DNA from: JAKFDK01 sp036676195
Lineage (GTDB): Bacteria; Bacillota; Sulfobacillia; Symbiobacteriales; ZC4RG38
Assembly (NCBI GenBank): GCA_036676195.1
Contig: JAKFDK010000091.1
Coordinates: forward strand, 1 to 32,211
DNA length: 32,211 nucleotides
Direction: 5' to 3'
This document shows, piece after piece, positions 23,619-32,097 of this stretch. How positions within the stretch are numbered: position 1 is the stretch's first letter; each line of letters starts with the position of its first letter. Both the position numbers and the translations under genes were made by a program. The notes below the pieces were generated by a model. It did no database searches and had not been told where the DNA came from. It was given only the letters and a program-made list of their open reading frames with translations.

Positions 23619-24983
23619 ATGATGGCATCTGGATCGATTCATCTCGTAACGCCAATCCCGGGTCCGCGGTCCAGGGCGCTGATGGAGCGCAAGGAGCGAG
23701 TGGTCCCCAACGCGTTCGATATTCATATTCCGGTGGCCATCGCCCATGCCCGGGATGCCCTGATTACCGACGTTGACGGCAATACCATGATCGACCTGGC
23801 CGGTGGCTTGGGCTGCCTGAACGTGGGCCACAGCGCCCCGGAGGTAGTTCGGGCGATCCAGGCAGCGGCGGAAAATTTTACCCACACCGATTTCAGCGTC
23901 ATCATGTATGACAGCTACGTGCGTCTGGCTGAAGAGCTATGCAGGCGGGTCCCCGGAGCGTTTGCCAAAAAGGCCTGCTTCTTCAACGCCGGGGCCGAGG
24001 CGGTGGAGAATGCCGTCAAGTTTGCCCGCCGTTATACCGGCAAGCGGGCTCTGATCGCCTTTGAAGGTGCTTTCCACGGACGCACCAACCTGACCATGGG
24101 CCTGACCAGCAAGGTCAAGCCCTACAAGGAAGGGTTCGGACCCTTTGCACCGGAGATTTACCGGATCCCGTTCCCCTATATCTATCGCTGGCCCGGGGGC
24201 GGCGGCGATGCCGCCGTGGCCGCCGCTGCCGCCGGCCTGCTGGAGCAGGCCTTCCGGACCCTGGTGGCGCCGGAGGATACGGCGGCCGTGATTATCGAAC
24301 CGATCCAGGGCGAGGGCGGCTTTGTGCCGGCCCCGGCCGACTACCTGCTACGCATTCAGGAAATCTGCCGCCGGTACAATGTGCTGCTGATTGTGGACGA
24401 AATTCAGTCCGGCTATGCCCGTACCGGCCGGTTTTTTGCCACCGAGCATTACCCCGGTGTCGAGCCGGACCTGATCACCGTCGGTAAATCCATGGCTGCC
24501 GGTATGCCGCTTTCCGGTGTCATCGGGCGGGCCGAGGTCATGGATGCCCCCGGTGACAGTGCCATTGGAGGCACCTATGTTGGGAACCCGGTAGCCTGCG
24601 CCGCTGGTCTGGCGGTCCTGCAGATTATCGACCGGGACCGGCTGGACGAGCGGGCCGAGGCCCTGGGTCACCTGTTCCGGCGGCGCTTCGAGGCACTGGC
24701 AGAGCGCTGCCACCTGATCGGCGACATTCGCGGCCTGGGGGCAATGGTGGGCGTTGAACTGGTGCGCGACCGCCGTACCAGGGAACCGGCCGGGGAGGAA
24801 CTGGGGGCAATCATCCAGAAGTGCACCCAGCGCGGGCTGATTGTGGTACGGTCAGGGGTGTATCGCAACGTGCTGCGCCTGCTGGTACCGCTGACCATTA
24901 CCGATGCCCAGGTCCACGAGGCCCTGGACGTGATCGGGCAGGCTGCCATGGAAGTGACCGGGCAGGCACCCGTCACGACCTGA
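23619..24983 (+). CDS. gabT: class III aminotransferase, GabT-like
   Basis: PLP enzyme, probably 4-aminobutyrate or another omega-amino acid:2-oxoglutarate transaminase. The 454 residues show INDLAGG-type core motifs: DLAGGLGCLNVGH, FFNAGAEAVENAVKFAR, FEGAFHGRT, IIEPIQGEGGF, VDEIQSGYARTGRFF, and the PLP lysine Lys290 in TVGKSMAAG. The pattern fits GabT better than ArgD or biotin-type paralogues, but the true amino donor is not proven. ATG 23619 and ATG 23622 both follow GAGGAGGGG. No GABA permease or succinate-semialdehyde dehydrogenase adjoins it. Two palindromic operators upstream show that it is regulated, and a terminator follows. Confidence 0.9.
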   Translation: MMASGSIHLVTPIPGPRSRALMERKERVVPNAFDIHIPVAIAHARDALITDVDGNTMIDLAGGLGCLNVGHSAPEVVRAIQAAAENFTHTDFSVIMYDSYVRLAEELCRRVPGAFAKKACFFNAGAEAVENAVKFARRYTGKRALIAFEGAFHGRTNLTMGLTSKVKPYKEGFGPFAPEIYRIPFPYIYRWPGGGGDAAVAAAAAGLLEQAFRTLVAPEDTAAVIIEPIQGEGGFVPAPADYLLRIQEICRRYNVLLIVDEIQSGYARTGRFFATEHYPGVEPDLITVGKSMAAGMPLSGVIGRAEVMDAPGDSAIGGTYVGNPVACAAGLAVLQIIDRDRLDERAEALGHLFRRRFEALAERCHLIGDIRGLGAMVGVELVRDRRTREPAGEELGAIIQKCTQRGLIVVRSGVYRNVLRLLVPLTITDAQVHEALDVIGQAAMEVTGQAPVTT

Positions 24984-24997
24984 TGTGCAGATGGCAC

Positions 24998-25025
24998 AGC
25001 CCCGGCCTGAAACCAGGCCGGGGCT
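24998..25025 (+). terminator. terminator after the aminotransferase gene
   Basis: A 12-bp perfect stem, AGCCCCGGCCTG with CAGGCCGGGGCT, and the loop AAAC, followed by CTTCT. Confidence 0.75.
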
Positions 25026-25087
25026 CTTCTGAACGTTCGGGCGTCATCGCCGACCGATGTGACAGCGGCCCCTTCGAGGGCGGTCGC

Positions 25088-25366
25088 TCACGCTTCGTCA
25101 CTGTCCCAGCTTCGAAGACTCCCGGCGGTCGAAGAGGCTGCCCCCATCGCCCGTGCCACTTGCCGGCACAGATCGCCGACCGTTTCGGCTTCCAACACTT
25201 CCTCTTCCATCAATTCCACGTTGAATTCGTCCTGGAGCAGGTCTACCAGTGTTTCCAGACCGCCTTCTAACTCCTCTGCCAATTCCGCTAATCCGGTTTC
25301 GTAGGTCACCCGGCGGTTGCCGGCGTGCTCGCGAATGCTCCGGAGTGCCTCCTGCTTAGGCTGCAC
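25088..25366 (-). CDS. small acyl-carrier-protein-like protein lacking the serine
   Basis: A 92-residue acidic protein of unknown function. The stretch LETLVDLLQDEFNVELMEEE followed by VLEAETVGDLCRQVARAM has the spacing and residues of helices II-IV of acyl carrier proteins (LVMALEEEFxxEI, TVGD). At the place where the phosphopantetheine serine (DSL) should sit the sequence reads EGGLE, so the family's modification cannot occur. It may be a degenerate ACP used as a scaffold, or the match may be coincidence in an acidic helical bundle. The GTG start has GGGGGTG upstream. It lies alone between the aminotransferase terminator and the SLH gene. Confidence 0.65.
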   Translation of the reverse strand: MQPKQEALRSIREHAGNRRVTYETGLAELAEELEGGLETLVDLLQDEFNVELMEEEVLEAETVGDLCRQVARAMGAASSTAGSLRSWDSDEA

Positions 25367-25502
25367 CAGATCACCCCCGGCGCGTATTCTTTCCCGCCGG
25401 TGGGCAGGATTTTCCGTCTTTCGCGCGAATCAATTTGGCAAGGAAACGCCACGGCCATGGAAGTAGTCTAAGCTATTGGATATATAAGGGGAGGGATTCC
25501 GG

Positions 25503-28500
25503 TTGAAATGTCTTCAGCGATGGTTCGCCATCCTGATGGCGCTTGCCATCGCCCTGGTAGGAGTAGCGGTACCCATGCCAGCCGGGGCGGCCAGTGCGCC
25601 CTTTTACGACGTGATGGGCGGCCCTTATGACGAGGCCGTGGGCGCCTTGCACACCATTCAGGTCGTCAATGGTCGCTCAGCCACCGAGTTTGGCACGGCT
25701 GAACCGGTTACCAGGGCGGAAATGGCTGCCCTGCTGGTGCGGGCTCTGGGCAAATCGGACGAAGCGGCCCGCCACAAAGGCGAGGCGGCTTTCAAGGACG
25801 TGTCCGGGAGCCATTGGGCTGCCGGTGATGTCGTGGTCGCCAGTGAACTGGGATTGGTGCGGGGCGGCACGGACGGCCGGTTCCGGCCGTCCGATGCCGT
25901 AACATATAAAGAAGTTGCCACCATGTTGGTCAGGGCGGCTGGTTACGACGCCTTTGTTACCGGGGAATGGCCCACCGGCCATATTCTCCAGGCAAAGAAA
26001 CTGGGAATCCTGGATGGTACCCGCTTTGAAATGGATACTGCAACCAATCGGGGCGAAACGGCCCTGATGATCTATAACTGGATCTTCCGGGTACCGCATC
26101 CGGCTACGCAAAAGACGCTCAACCAGACGGCATTTCAGGTTCCGGCCGGGGTGCACTTGTACCCTGACACCGAACATGTGGCGATAGGACGGACGCCGGT
26201 GCGGGTTAGTGTGGTGGACGCCGCCGGTCATGACCTGGAAGTGGGGGCTATCCTGTCCGCCACCGGCGGAAGCGTTTCCGGCCGTTACCTCAGTGTGCCG
26301 GACGGCGTTGCTTCCGTGGATCTGCGTGCCACCGTCGGCGATCTGAGCGTCACCCGGACGTACACGGTCGTCAAGGACCTGCAAATCGAGCCCGGTGACA
26401 GCCTGGTGGCCCCGGGCGATAAGGTGACGCTGAAGGCCACCGCTGTCCCCATCGCCGGTGGGGGCCGGGTGGCGGTGAAGCCGCAGTGGAGCGTGACCGG
26501 GGATGCCATCATCGATGATGACGGGGTAGTGGAAGTATCGGCCCTGGCTCGCAGCAACGTGATCGTAACGGCCAGCCTGGGTGACGCTAGTGTCACTGCC
26601 CGGGTGGTGGTGGCTACGGCTTTGACCCTGACCCCGGCCAATCCGGTGGCGGCACCGGGCACTCCCCTGCAACTGTCAGTCGCCCTCCCCGGCGGCAGCG
26701 ACGCCCTGCCGGGGATCACCTGGAGCACCGACAGCGGTGCCACCATCACGAAGGACGGCAAGTTCTCTTCGTCCAGTCCGGGGGTGTATACCGTCACCGC
26801 CCGGTACGGAGGGGCGACCGGTACCACCCGTGTCACCGTGCCGGACACGGTGATTGTGGAACCGGACCGGGCCGTCCTGCGGCCTGGCGAGAGCCAGAAG
26901 TTTCATGCTCTGGCACGCTACGGATCCGGCACACCGGTGGGCGTGAACGCCACCTGGTCTCTGACCGGGAACATCGGCACGGTGAGCCAGACGGGAGTGG
27001 TGAGCGCCGGAACCACGCCGGGTGCCGGCACCGTTAACGCAACCTTCGGCATCCTCCAGGCCAGCGCCCCCGTGTCGGTGGCCGGGCAAGCGGCCCGTCT
27101 GCAACTCAGCCTGAGCGACACGAGTCTGGCCGCCGACGGCGCTGCCACCGCCCAACTGACCGTACGCCTGGTCGATGCGGCGGGGCACCAGGTACCGGTG
27201 GATAACCAGCCCATCACCTTTTTTCAGTCCGGTGCCGGCGTCGTTCTGTCGTCCGGGTCAGTCCTAACGGAAAAAGGCGAAGCCAAGATGCAGATTCGGG
27301 CCGGCACCGTGGCTGGCAACGCCACCATCACCGCCCAGTCGGGCACCCTGCCCACCGCCAATGCCGTCATCACCCTCACGTCGGTGGCTCTGCCCGCAGC
27401 CAAGATCAAGCTCAGCGCCGCGCCGAATCTGATTGGCATCACCACCAGTGCAGTGGTAGCCATGCCGACGGTGGTGGCCACTCTGGTGGATGTGACCAAC
27501 CAGCCGGTCACGGCCTCAGCGGCGTACACTGTGAACCTGAAGATCGAAGGGAACGGTGCGGTGGTACCCACCGGCACCATCACCATTCCGGCCGGCGTCA
27601 GCAGCGGATCGACCAGTATCTACGTGAATACGGCGAACTGGGGTGCAGTCAACGTCACCGGGACTTCAACCATGGCCGTTGAGTCGACATTTATCAGCCT
27701 CACCACTGCCGGGCCGGCGGCCAAGCTACAGGCCGTACCGACCCGCTCCACTGCCCCGGCCGACGGCGCCACGCCCATTCCGGTTGATGTTCTGGTGGTG
27801 GACGCCGGCGGGGTCCTGCGGACCCAGGACAGCAGCATCGTGGTCACCCTCGATGTCATCAACTCGTCGGGCAGCACCCAGAGCTATTCCGGGACCACTA
27901 CCAGCGGGGTGGCCCGCATCCTGGTACCGGCCCAGGCAGCCGGGACATATACCCTGCGGCCCAGAACGGCCACCCTGCCCGCTGGTGCCGATGTATCAGT
28001 GACCTTTAACGGCACCTGGACCGGGGGCAGCACCGGCACAGTCGGCGCCGCTTATGGCCTGGAAATCAGCGTGTCGCCCCCCGGAGCAGTGGCGGGTAAC
28101 CCCGTTACCGTGCAGGTGCGGGTGAAAGACGGCGTCGGCACCCTGATGAGCAGTGACAGCAATCGGTCGGTGACGCTGCAGGCGAACGGCGGGACAGGGC
28201 TCCTGCTGGTCCCCGGCTCTGGTACCAGCGGGACAACCAGCACCGTCAACGGCATTGCCACTTTTACCCTGAATTCGGCCGTGGCCCAGTCCGTGGCGCT
28301 GACGGCGACCACGACGGGCCTGCCGAACCCAGTGGCCACCGGTACTGCCACCTGGACTGCTCCCGGCGGCAGTAGCACCGACTACCACCTGCGCCTCAAA
28401 GTGCAGGATGATCAGTTGGTACGCCTGCCCGGCAGTTCGTTTACCATCACAGCGGAAGTGGTAGACGCCAACAACAACCTGGTCACATCGGACAGCGGTC

Positions 28501-29630
28501 GGACCGTTTACCTGGTCCCATCGTCATCTCTGGTCCAGATCGCGAATTCCTCGGCACAGACTTCCGGCGGGCGGGCCGTGTTCGCTGTGCAGGCTTCCGG
28601 CGCCGGCACCGTCACCTTTTCCGCCGGCAGCAGCGACGGGCTGGTAACCTTACCCCCGGCGCTGTCCGTGACCTTCACCAGCGGGGGTTCCGGCGGCGGA
28701 ACGGGCACTACTGCTGCCAAGTTGCGCCTGACCGCAGCCACGACCACAACGGTGTCGGTAGGTCAGCCAGTGACCCTCAAGGCGCAGGTGCTCGACAGTG
28801 CCAACAATGTCGTCAGCGGTGACAACGGCCGCAGCATTATGCTGGTGTTACCCGGCGGGGTCAATGCCTTCAGCACCACCGGCACGACGGTGAACGGCGA
28901 GGCCATCTTTGTCGTCTATCCTACCCTGGCTGGTACCCCCAGCCTACAGGCGGCCAGTATCAGCGGGAGTACCCTGGCACAGGACCAGGCGGTAACGCTT
29001 ACAGCATCCGCCGCCACGCTGGGCAGCCCGGCCAAACTGGGATATGTGTGGGATCGGTCCGCAGGGGTGACGAACCAGCCGGCTACCCTGTGGGTGTATG
29101 TAGCCGACGCCAATGATCGGGTGGTCTATACGGACAGCGGCCGGACAGTCAGCCTCACCGCCCTGGCCGGCACGGCCGGTTTCTCCCCGGCATCTGCCGG
29201 TACAGCAGGCGGGGTGGCCACGATTCAGGTAACACCCACGATCGCTCCCAGCGGTACCCTCGTGCTGAGCGCCAACACCACAGGGCTCACACCGGCCATT
29301 CCCGTCCTGCCAGTTTCGTCATCGTCCGGCTCCGGCAGCACAACGTATAAGGTTAAGCTGCTGGCCGCGGCCAGCGTAAGTGCGAACACCCCCTTCAGCC
29401 TGTTCGTCTGGCTTTACGATGCCAACGACAATCCGGTGACCACACCGACCGTCCCGGTGACCTTGTCGCTACCCAGCGGAATCACCCGGACCGATGGCAG
29501 TGGGACAACCATCAACTCCGGCGGGTATCTGACCTTAACGACGACTCCGAACCTTATCGGCCAGACTGTCACGATCTCCGGCACCTCGACCTACTCTGTG
29601 CAGGGGCTGGGGCTGACCATTACTCCCTGA
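25503..29630 (+). CDS. SLH-domain surface protein with Ig-like repeats
   Basis: A 1375-residue exported cell-surface protein. A signal peptide spans residues 1 to about 31 (MKCLQRWFAILMALAIALVG, cut near AGAASA). Three SLH units follow (about 33-86, 95-150, 155-200; TRAEMAALLVRALG, YKEVATMLVRAAG, NRGETALMIYNW), which should bind secondary wall polymer. The rest is beta-rich, Ig-like or invasin-like modules with hardly any cysteine. The last 600 residues carry a repeat of about 103-113 residues whose core reads like VVDANNNLVTSDSGRTVYL. Start TTG 25503 with GGGGAGGG at a spacing of 7. The composition (Thr, Ser, Val, Ala, Gly) is typical of S-layer or adhesin proteins. A strong terminator follows; no convincing promoter is seen. 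Confidence 0.92.
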   Translation: MKCLQRWFAILMALAIALVGVAVPMPAGAASAPFYDVMGGPYDEAVGALHTIQVVNGRSATEFGTAEPVTRAEMAALLVRALGKSDEAARHKGEAAFKDVSGSHWAAGDVVVASELGLVRGGTDGRFRPSDAVTYKEVATMLVRAAGYDAFVTGEWPTGHILQAKKLGILDGTRFEMDTATNRGETALMIYNWIFRVPHPATQKTLNQTAFQVPAGVHLYPDTEHVAIGRTPVRVSVVDAAGHDLEVGAILSATGGSVSGRYLSVPDGVASVDLRATVGDLSVTRTYTVVKDLQIEPGDSLVAPGDKVTLKATAVPIAGGGRVAVKPQWSVTGDAIIDDDGVVEVSALARSNVIVTASLGDASVTARVVVATALTLTPANPVAAPGTPLQLSVALPGGSDALPGITWSTDSGATITKDGKFSSSSPGVYTVTARYGGATGTTRVTVPDTVIVEPDRAVLRPGESQKFHALARYGSGTPVGVNATWSLTGNIGTVSQTGVVSAGTTPGAGTVNATFGILQASAPVSVAGQAARLQLSLSDTSLAADGAATAQLTVRLVDAAGHQVPVDNQPITFFQSGAGVVLSSGSVLTEKGEAKMQIRAGTVAGNATITAQSGTLPTANAVITLTSVALPAAKIKLSAAPNLIGITTSAVVAMPTVVATLVDVTNQPVTASAAYTVNLKIEGNGAVVPTGTITIPAGVSSGSTSIYVNTANWGAVNVTGTSTMAVESTFISLTTAGPAAKLQAVPTRSTAPADGATPIPVDVLVVDAGGVLRTQDSSIVVTLDVINSSGSTQSYSGTTTSGVARILVPAQAAGTYTLRPRTATLPAGADVSVTFNGTWTGGSTGTVGAAYGLEISVSPPGAVAGNPVTVQVRVKDGVGTLMSSDSNRSVTLQANGGTGLLLVPGSGTSGTTSTVNGIATFTLNSAVAQSVALTATTTGLPNPVATGTATWTAPGGSSTDYHLRLKVQDDQLVRLPGSSFTITAEVVDANNNLVTSDSGRTVYLVPSSSLVQIANSSAQTSGGRAVFAVQASGAGTVTFSAGSSDGLVTLPPALSVTFTSGGSGGGTGTTAAKLRLTAATTTTVSVGQPVTLKAQVLDSANNVVSGDNGRSIMLVLPGGVNAFSTTGTTVNGEAIFVVYPTLAGTPSLQAASISGSTLAQDQAVTLTASAATLGSPAKLGYVWDRSAGVTNQPATLWVYVADANDRVVYTDSGRTVSLTALAGTAGFSPASAGTAGGVATIQVTPTIAPSGTLVLSANTTGLTPAIPVLPVSSSSGSGSTTYKVKLLAAASVSANTPFSLFVWLYDANDNPVTTPTVPVTLSLPSGITRTDGSGTTINSGGYLTLTTTPNLIGQTVTISGTSTYSVQGLGLTITP
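27781..29480 (+). repeat. six tandem protein repeats in the SLH protein
   Basis: The motif D-A-N-N-x-V-x-x-D-S-G-R-x-V-x-L recurs near residues 765, 874, 987, 1097, 1200 and 1304, at intervals of 109, 113, 110, 103 and 104. The last four are separated by Gly/Ser-rich linkers (GGSSTD, GGSGGGTGTT, SSSGSGSTT). The last copy has lost the DSGR part. Confidence 0.8.
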
Positions 29631-29648
29631 ACCACAGAAACGCAACGA

Positions 29649-29684
29649 AGATTCCTGCGCAGCTCCTGCGCAGGAATCTTTCTT
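29649..29684 (+). terminator. terminator after the SLH gene
   Basis: A 14-bp perfect stem, AGATTCCTGCGCAG with CTGCGCAGGAATCT, and a 3-base loop, followed by TTCTTC. Confidence 0.85.
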
Positions 29685-29708
29685 CGTGCCTAGAACTGAT
29701 AGGACATA

Positions 29709-29728
29709 CCAACCGACCGTCCGTTTGG
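29709..29728. promoter_or_regulatory. probable TetR-family operator
   Basis: CCAACCGACCGTCCGTTTGG, an imperfect 20-base dyad with the ACCGACCGTCC-like core often seen at TetR regulators. It lies 119 bases before the TetR gene. A weaker relative with GAAC/GTTC ends, GGCGGACGGACGG in the middle, lies at 29784-29804. It probably mediates autoregulation. Confidence 0.5.
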
Positions 29729-29846
29729 TAGTCGCGACCGAACTCGGATCGGCCAAGGGGGAACCCGAAGGGCTCGACTGGGTGAACGGGCGGACGGACG
29801 GTTCTGGAAGGATTCACCTGACCAACCGGTCGCGGGGGGCTCTGCC

Positions 29847-30440
29847 GTGGCAAACAATAAGCTACAGGGCATCATTGCGGTTGCGATTCAATTGTTCAAA
29901 GAGAAGGGGTACCACGCCACCTCGATGCAGGACATTGCCGATGGGGTGGGCCTGCAGAAGGGCAGCCTTTATCATTACATTACCAGTAAAGAAGAGTTAT
30001 TGATCATCATCGTGCAGGAGGCGCTGGACGTTTATGTGGGGCGGCTGAACGATATCGCCGCCAGTCCCCAGACTTCTCGGGAGAAGTTCGCCGCGGCCGT
30101 GCGCTTCCACCTCATCGGCATTGCCACCAATCTGGGCATGCTGACCATCTTTCTGCGCGAGGCCCATGCCCTGACGCCAGAGCAACAGGAGATTGTCAAG
30201 CGGGAGACCGAGCGCTATAACAGTGTCATTGAGGGCATTTATGCCGAGGGCGTGCTTGAGGGGGTTTTCCGTCCGCTGGAGCCCAAATTGGCGTGTCGGA
30301 CTGTGTTGGGCGCCTGCAACTGGTTTTACCGGTGGTACCGGCCAGGTGGGCCTTTGTCCCTTGAAGAAATGGCCGAGTTCTTTGTCGATGTGCTGTTCAA
30401 CGGCATTGTGGTGCCAAATCAACTGCAAGTAGGGGGCTGA
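29847..30440 (+). CDS. TetR-family transcriptional regulator
   Basis: A 197-residue regulator. The N-terminal helix-turn-helix is typical of TetR (FKEKGYHATSMQDIADGVGL then QKGSLYHYITSKEELL). The C-terminal ligand domain resembles KstR2/FadR-type lipid-sensing regulators (FYRWYRPGGPLSLEEMAEFF, then DVLFNGI). GTG start with GGGGGG upstream. Its stop is followed 2 bases later by the SCP2 gene. The partner and the palindrome upstream suggest an acyl-CoA or lipid ligand and autoregulation; the ligand is inferred, not seen. Confidence 0.92.
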   Translation: MANNKLQGIIAVAIQLFKEKGYHATSMQDIADGVGLQKGSLYHYITSKEELLIIIVQEALDVYVGRLNDIAASPQTSREKFAAAVRFHLIGIATNLGMLTIFLREAHALTPEQQEIVKRETERYNSVIEGIYAEGVLEGVFRPLEPKLACRTVLGACNWFYRWYRPGGPLSLEEMAEFFVDVLFNGIVVPNQLQVGG

Positions 30441-30442
30441 CT

Positions 30443-30766
30443 ATGGCAACAACAGCGGAGATTTTTGCCCAGATTCAAGGCCGCATGGCGGCAAATCCGC
30501 AGAAACTGGCCAGTATCAACGCGGTCTACCACTTTTCTTTGAGCGGTGAGGACGGGGGCAGCTTTCACGTCACTCTTTCCGGGGGTCAGGGTACTGCCGG
30601 CGCCGGCGCGCCGCAAACCCCCGACTGCACTGTGTTGATGTCGTCGGCTGACTTCAAGGCCATGGTAGCGGGTACAGCGAACGCAACCGGGCTGTTCATG
30701 AGCGGCAAGCTGCGGATTCAAGGCGATATGGGGCTGGCCATGCGGCTTCAGAGCCTGCTGGGGTAG
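30443..30766 (+). CDS. SCP2 sterol-binding domain protein
   Basis: A 107-residue stand-alone SCP2 fold that binds lipids or acyl-CoA in a hydrophobic tunnel. The family pattern is visible: VYHFSLSGEDGGSFHVTL, PDCTVLMSSADFKAMVAG, LFMSGKLRIQGDMGLAMRL. It has no signal peptide, so it is cytoplasmic. The gene lies 2 bases after the TetR regulator and is surely cotranscribed, so the regulator probably senses a molecule that this protein carries. Confidence 0.9.
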   Translation: MATTAEIFAQIQGRMAANPQKLASINAVYHFSLSGEDGGSFHVTLSGGQGTAGAGAPQTPDCTVLMSSADFKAMVAGTANATGLFMSGKLRIQGDMGLAMRLQSLLG

Positions 30767-30768
30767 CA

Positions 30769-30816
30769 GCGCCAAAGCAAGACATCCGCCGGTCGGCGGA
30801 TGTCTTGCTTTGGCGC
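30769..30816 (+). terminator. 22-bp perfect hairpin after the SCP2 gene
   Basis: Bases 30769-30790 pair perfectly with 30795-30816 around the loop GGTC. The stem starts GCGCCAAAGCAAG and ends next to the loop in CATCCGCC. Only CCTTTGG follows, with no U run. It is presumably the terminator but is unusually long. Confidence 0.6.
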
Positions 30817-30919
30817 CCTTTGGAACCGGCGAAAACTTCGCGTGGCTAAAAAAACGGTTTTAGGGTAGGATAGGATTGACTGAATGGGCAAAGTTACCTG
30901 TTGATTGGGGGTAGAGAAT

Positions 30920-31642
30920 GTGTTGGGTCAGGTCGCATCAACGATCACAACCATAGTTGCACTGGTTCTTGCTGTTCGACTGGGCATGCGGTATATGGAG
31001 CGGCAGCGGTCTCATACATTGCTCTATGCGGTTTCCCTGGGCCTCTTTTCGTTGGCGGCGGCCGCGGATGCCTGGGCCCGGCTGACCGGGGTTGCACCGG
31101 AAATTCTTTATCGGCTGTACTGGTTTGCCGCCGCAGGCCTGGTCGGCATGATGGCGGCAGCCACCGGAACCCTGATGGTGCCGTTTATGGACAGGGACCT
31201 CATGGGTCGCCTGGGCCGGTGGGTAACCAGCGGTACAGTTACGGTGTTACTGGGCCTGATGGCGTGGCTGCTGTTTGAAGTGCTGCGTATGCCTGTATCG
31301 GACAGCCAACTCCTATTAACAGTCGAAACGTTTACCAGGGCGCCAGGCACGTTCATTCCCCCCAGCGGGCCCAAATTTCCGTTCGTGCTCACCAATTCAC
31401 TGGGCACAGTGCTGATCATCTGTGGAGCCCTGTGGTCATTCTGGAAGACCCGCGCCATTTACACCTTGACCATTGCCCTTGGGGCGCTGATTTTTGCCCT
31501 TGGGGGCACTGCAGCCAACCTGGGTGGAGAGGCCCTGTTTTATGCCTCGCAGGTGGCGGGTACCCTGGTGTTGAATGCCGGGGTCCATGGCAGCATCCAG
31601 CAGCGGCCGGTGGTAGCGCAAGGCACCGGTCGCAACGCCTGA
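30920..31642 (+). CDS. seven-helix membrane protein, unknown
   Basis: A 240-residue integral membrane protein that I do not recognise. Seven hydrophobic segments can be counted (about residues 4-20, 35-55, 70-92, 105-125, 160-180, 185-207, 212-230). There is a basic loop after the first helix (RYMERQR) and an extracytoplasmic loop before helix 5 that contains ETFTRAPGTFIPPSGPKFPF. The C-terminus is short and polar. The layout resembles 7TM sensor-input domains, but no signalling domain is attached. Start GTG 30920 with GGGGG at a spacing of 8; TTG 30905 is the alternative. Confidence 0.75.
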   Translation: MLGQVASTITTIVALVLAVRLGMRYMERQRSHTLLYAVSLGLFSLAAAADAWARLTGVAPEILYRLYWFAAAGLVGMMAAATGTLMVPFMDRDLMGRLGRWVTSGTVTVLLGLMAWLLFEVLRMPVSDSQLLLTVETFTRAPGTFIPPSGPKFPFVLTNSLGTVLIICGALWSFWKTRAIYTLTIALGALIFALGGTAANLGGEALFYASQVAGTLVLNAGVHGSIQQRPVVAQGTGRNA

Positions 31643-31732
31643 CTGTGCAGGACCGGCGCGTTTCATGGCTGCTGCTCGGAAGGATCACGCCAACTGGGCC
31701 AGATTGACAGCATATCTTTCGTGGAAAGGCAC

Positions 31733-31762
31733 TTGCACTGGCCCGGTCTCCTGTGTTAGTAT
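31733..31762 (+). promoter_or_regulatory. promoter of the tRNA pair
   Basis: TTGCAC at 31733-31738, 18-base spacer, TAGTAT at 31757-31762 with TGT before it (extended -10). Transcription would start near 31769, about 29 bases before tRNA-Ile. An imperfect inverted repeat (31693-31702 with 31737-31746) overlaps the -35. Confidence 0.6.
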
Positions 31763-31797
31763 CGTACCTGCGGCTGACGAACAGCCGGTTGCCGAAT

Positions 31798-31874
31798 GCG
31801 AGGATAGCTCAGTTGGTTAGAGCACGCGCCTGATAAGCGCGAGGTCGGTGGTTCGAGCCCACTTCCTCGCACCA
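31798..31874 (+). tRNA. tRNA-Ile (anticodon GAT)
   Basis: Cloverleaf complete: acceptor GCGAGGA with TCCTCGC, D arm GCTC/GAGC, anticodon stem CGCGC/GCGCG with loop CTGATAA, T arm GGTGG/CCACT with TTCGAGC. The CCA is encoded. Confidence 0.97.
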
Positions 31875-31900
31875 GGGCCGCATAGCGGCCCAAAGCATTC

Positions 31901-31977
<77 letters not shown>

Positions 31978-31981
31978 AAGT

Positions 31982-32018
31982 GCCGGGCGCCCGGCGACTT
32001 CAACGCCAGGCGCCCGGT
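31982..32018 (+). terminator. hairpin after the tRNA genes
   Basis: Stem of CCGGGCGCC with GGCGCCCGG, extended inside by GGCG/CGCC. There is no T run. It separates the tRNA unit from the rRNA promoter. Confidence 0.5.
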
Positions 32019-32068
32019 GTGTCCGTCCGGGTAGGTTTGTTCCTCGGGAACAGCCAGGAAATGGCGGA

Positions 32069-32097
32069 TTGACGCTGAAGATCTGGTGTGCTAAAGT
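32069..32097 (+). promoter_or_regulatory. rRNA operon promoter
   Basis: TTGACG at 32069-32074, 17-base spacer, TAAAGT at 32092-32097. It leads into a typical rRNA leader. Confidence 0.8.

Noticed and set aside
23559..30840. The 12-mer GGCGAAAACTTC occurring near 23559 and near 30828
   Set aside because: One 12-base match in 32 kb is expected by chance; the surroundings do not match.
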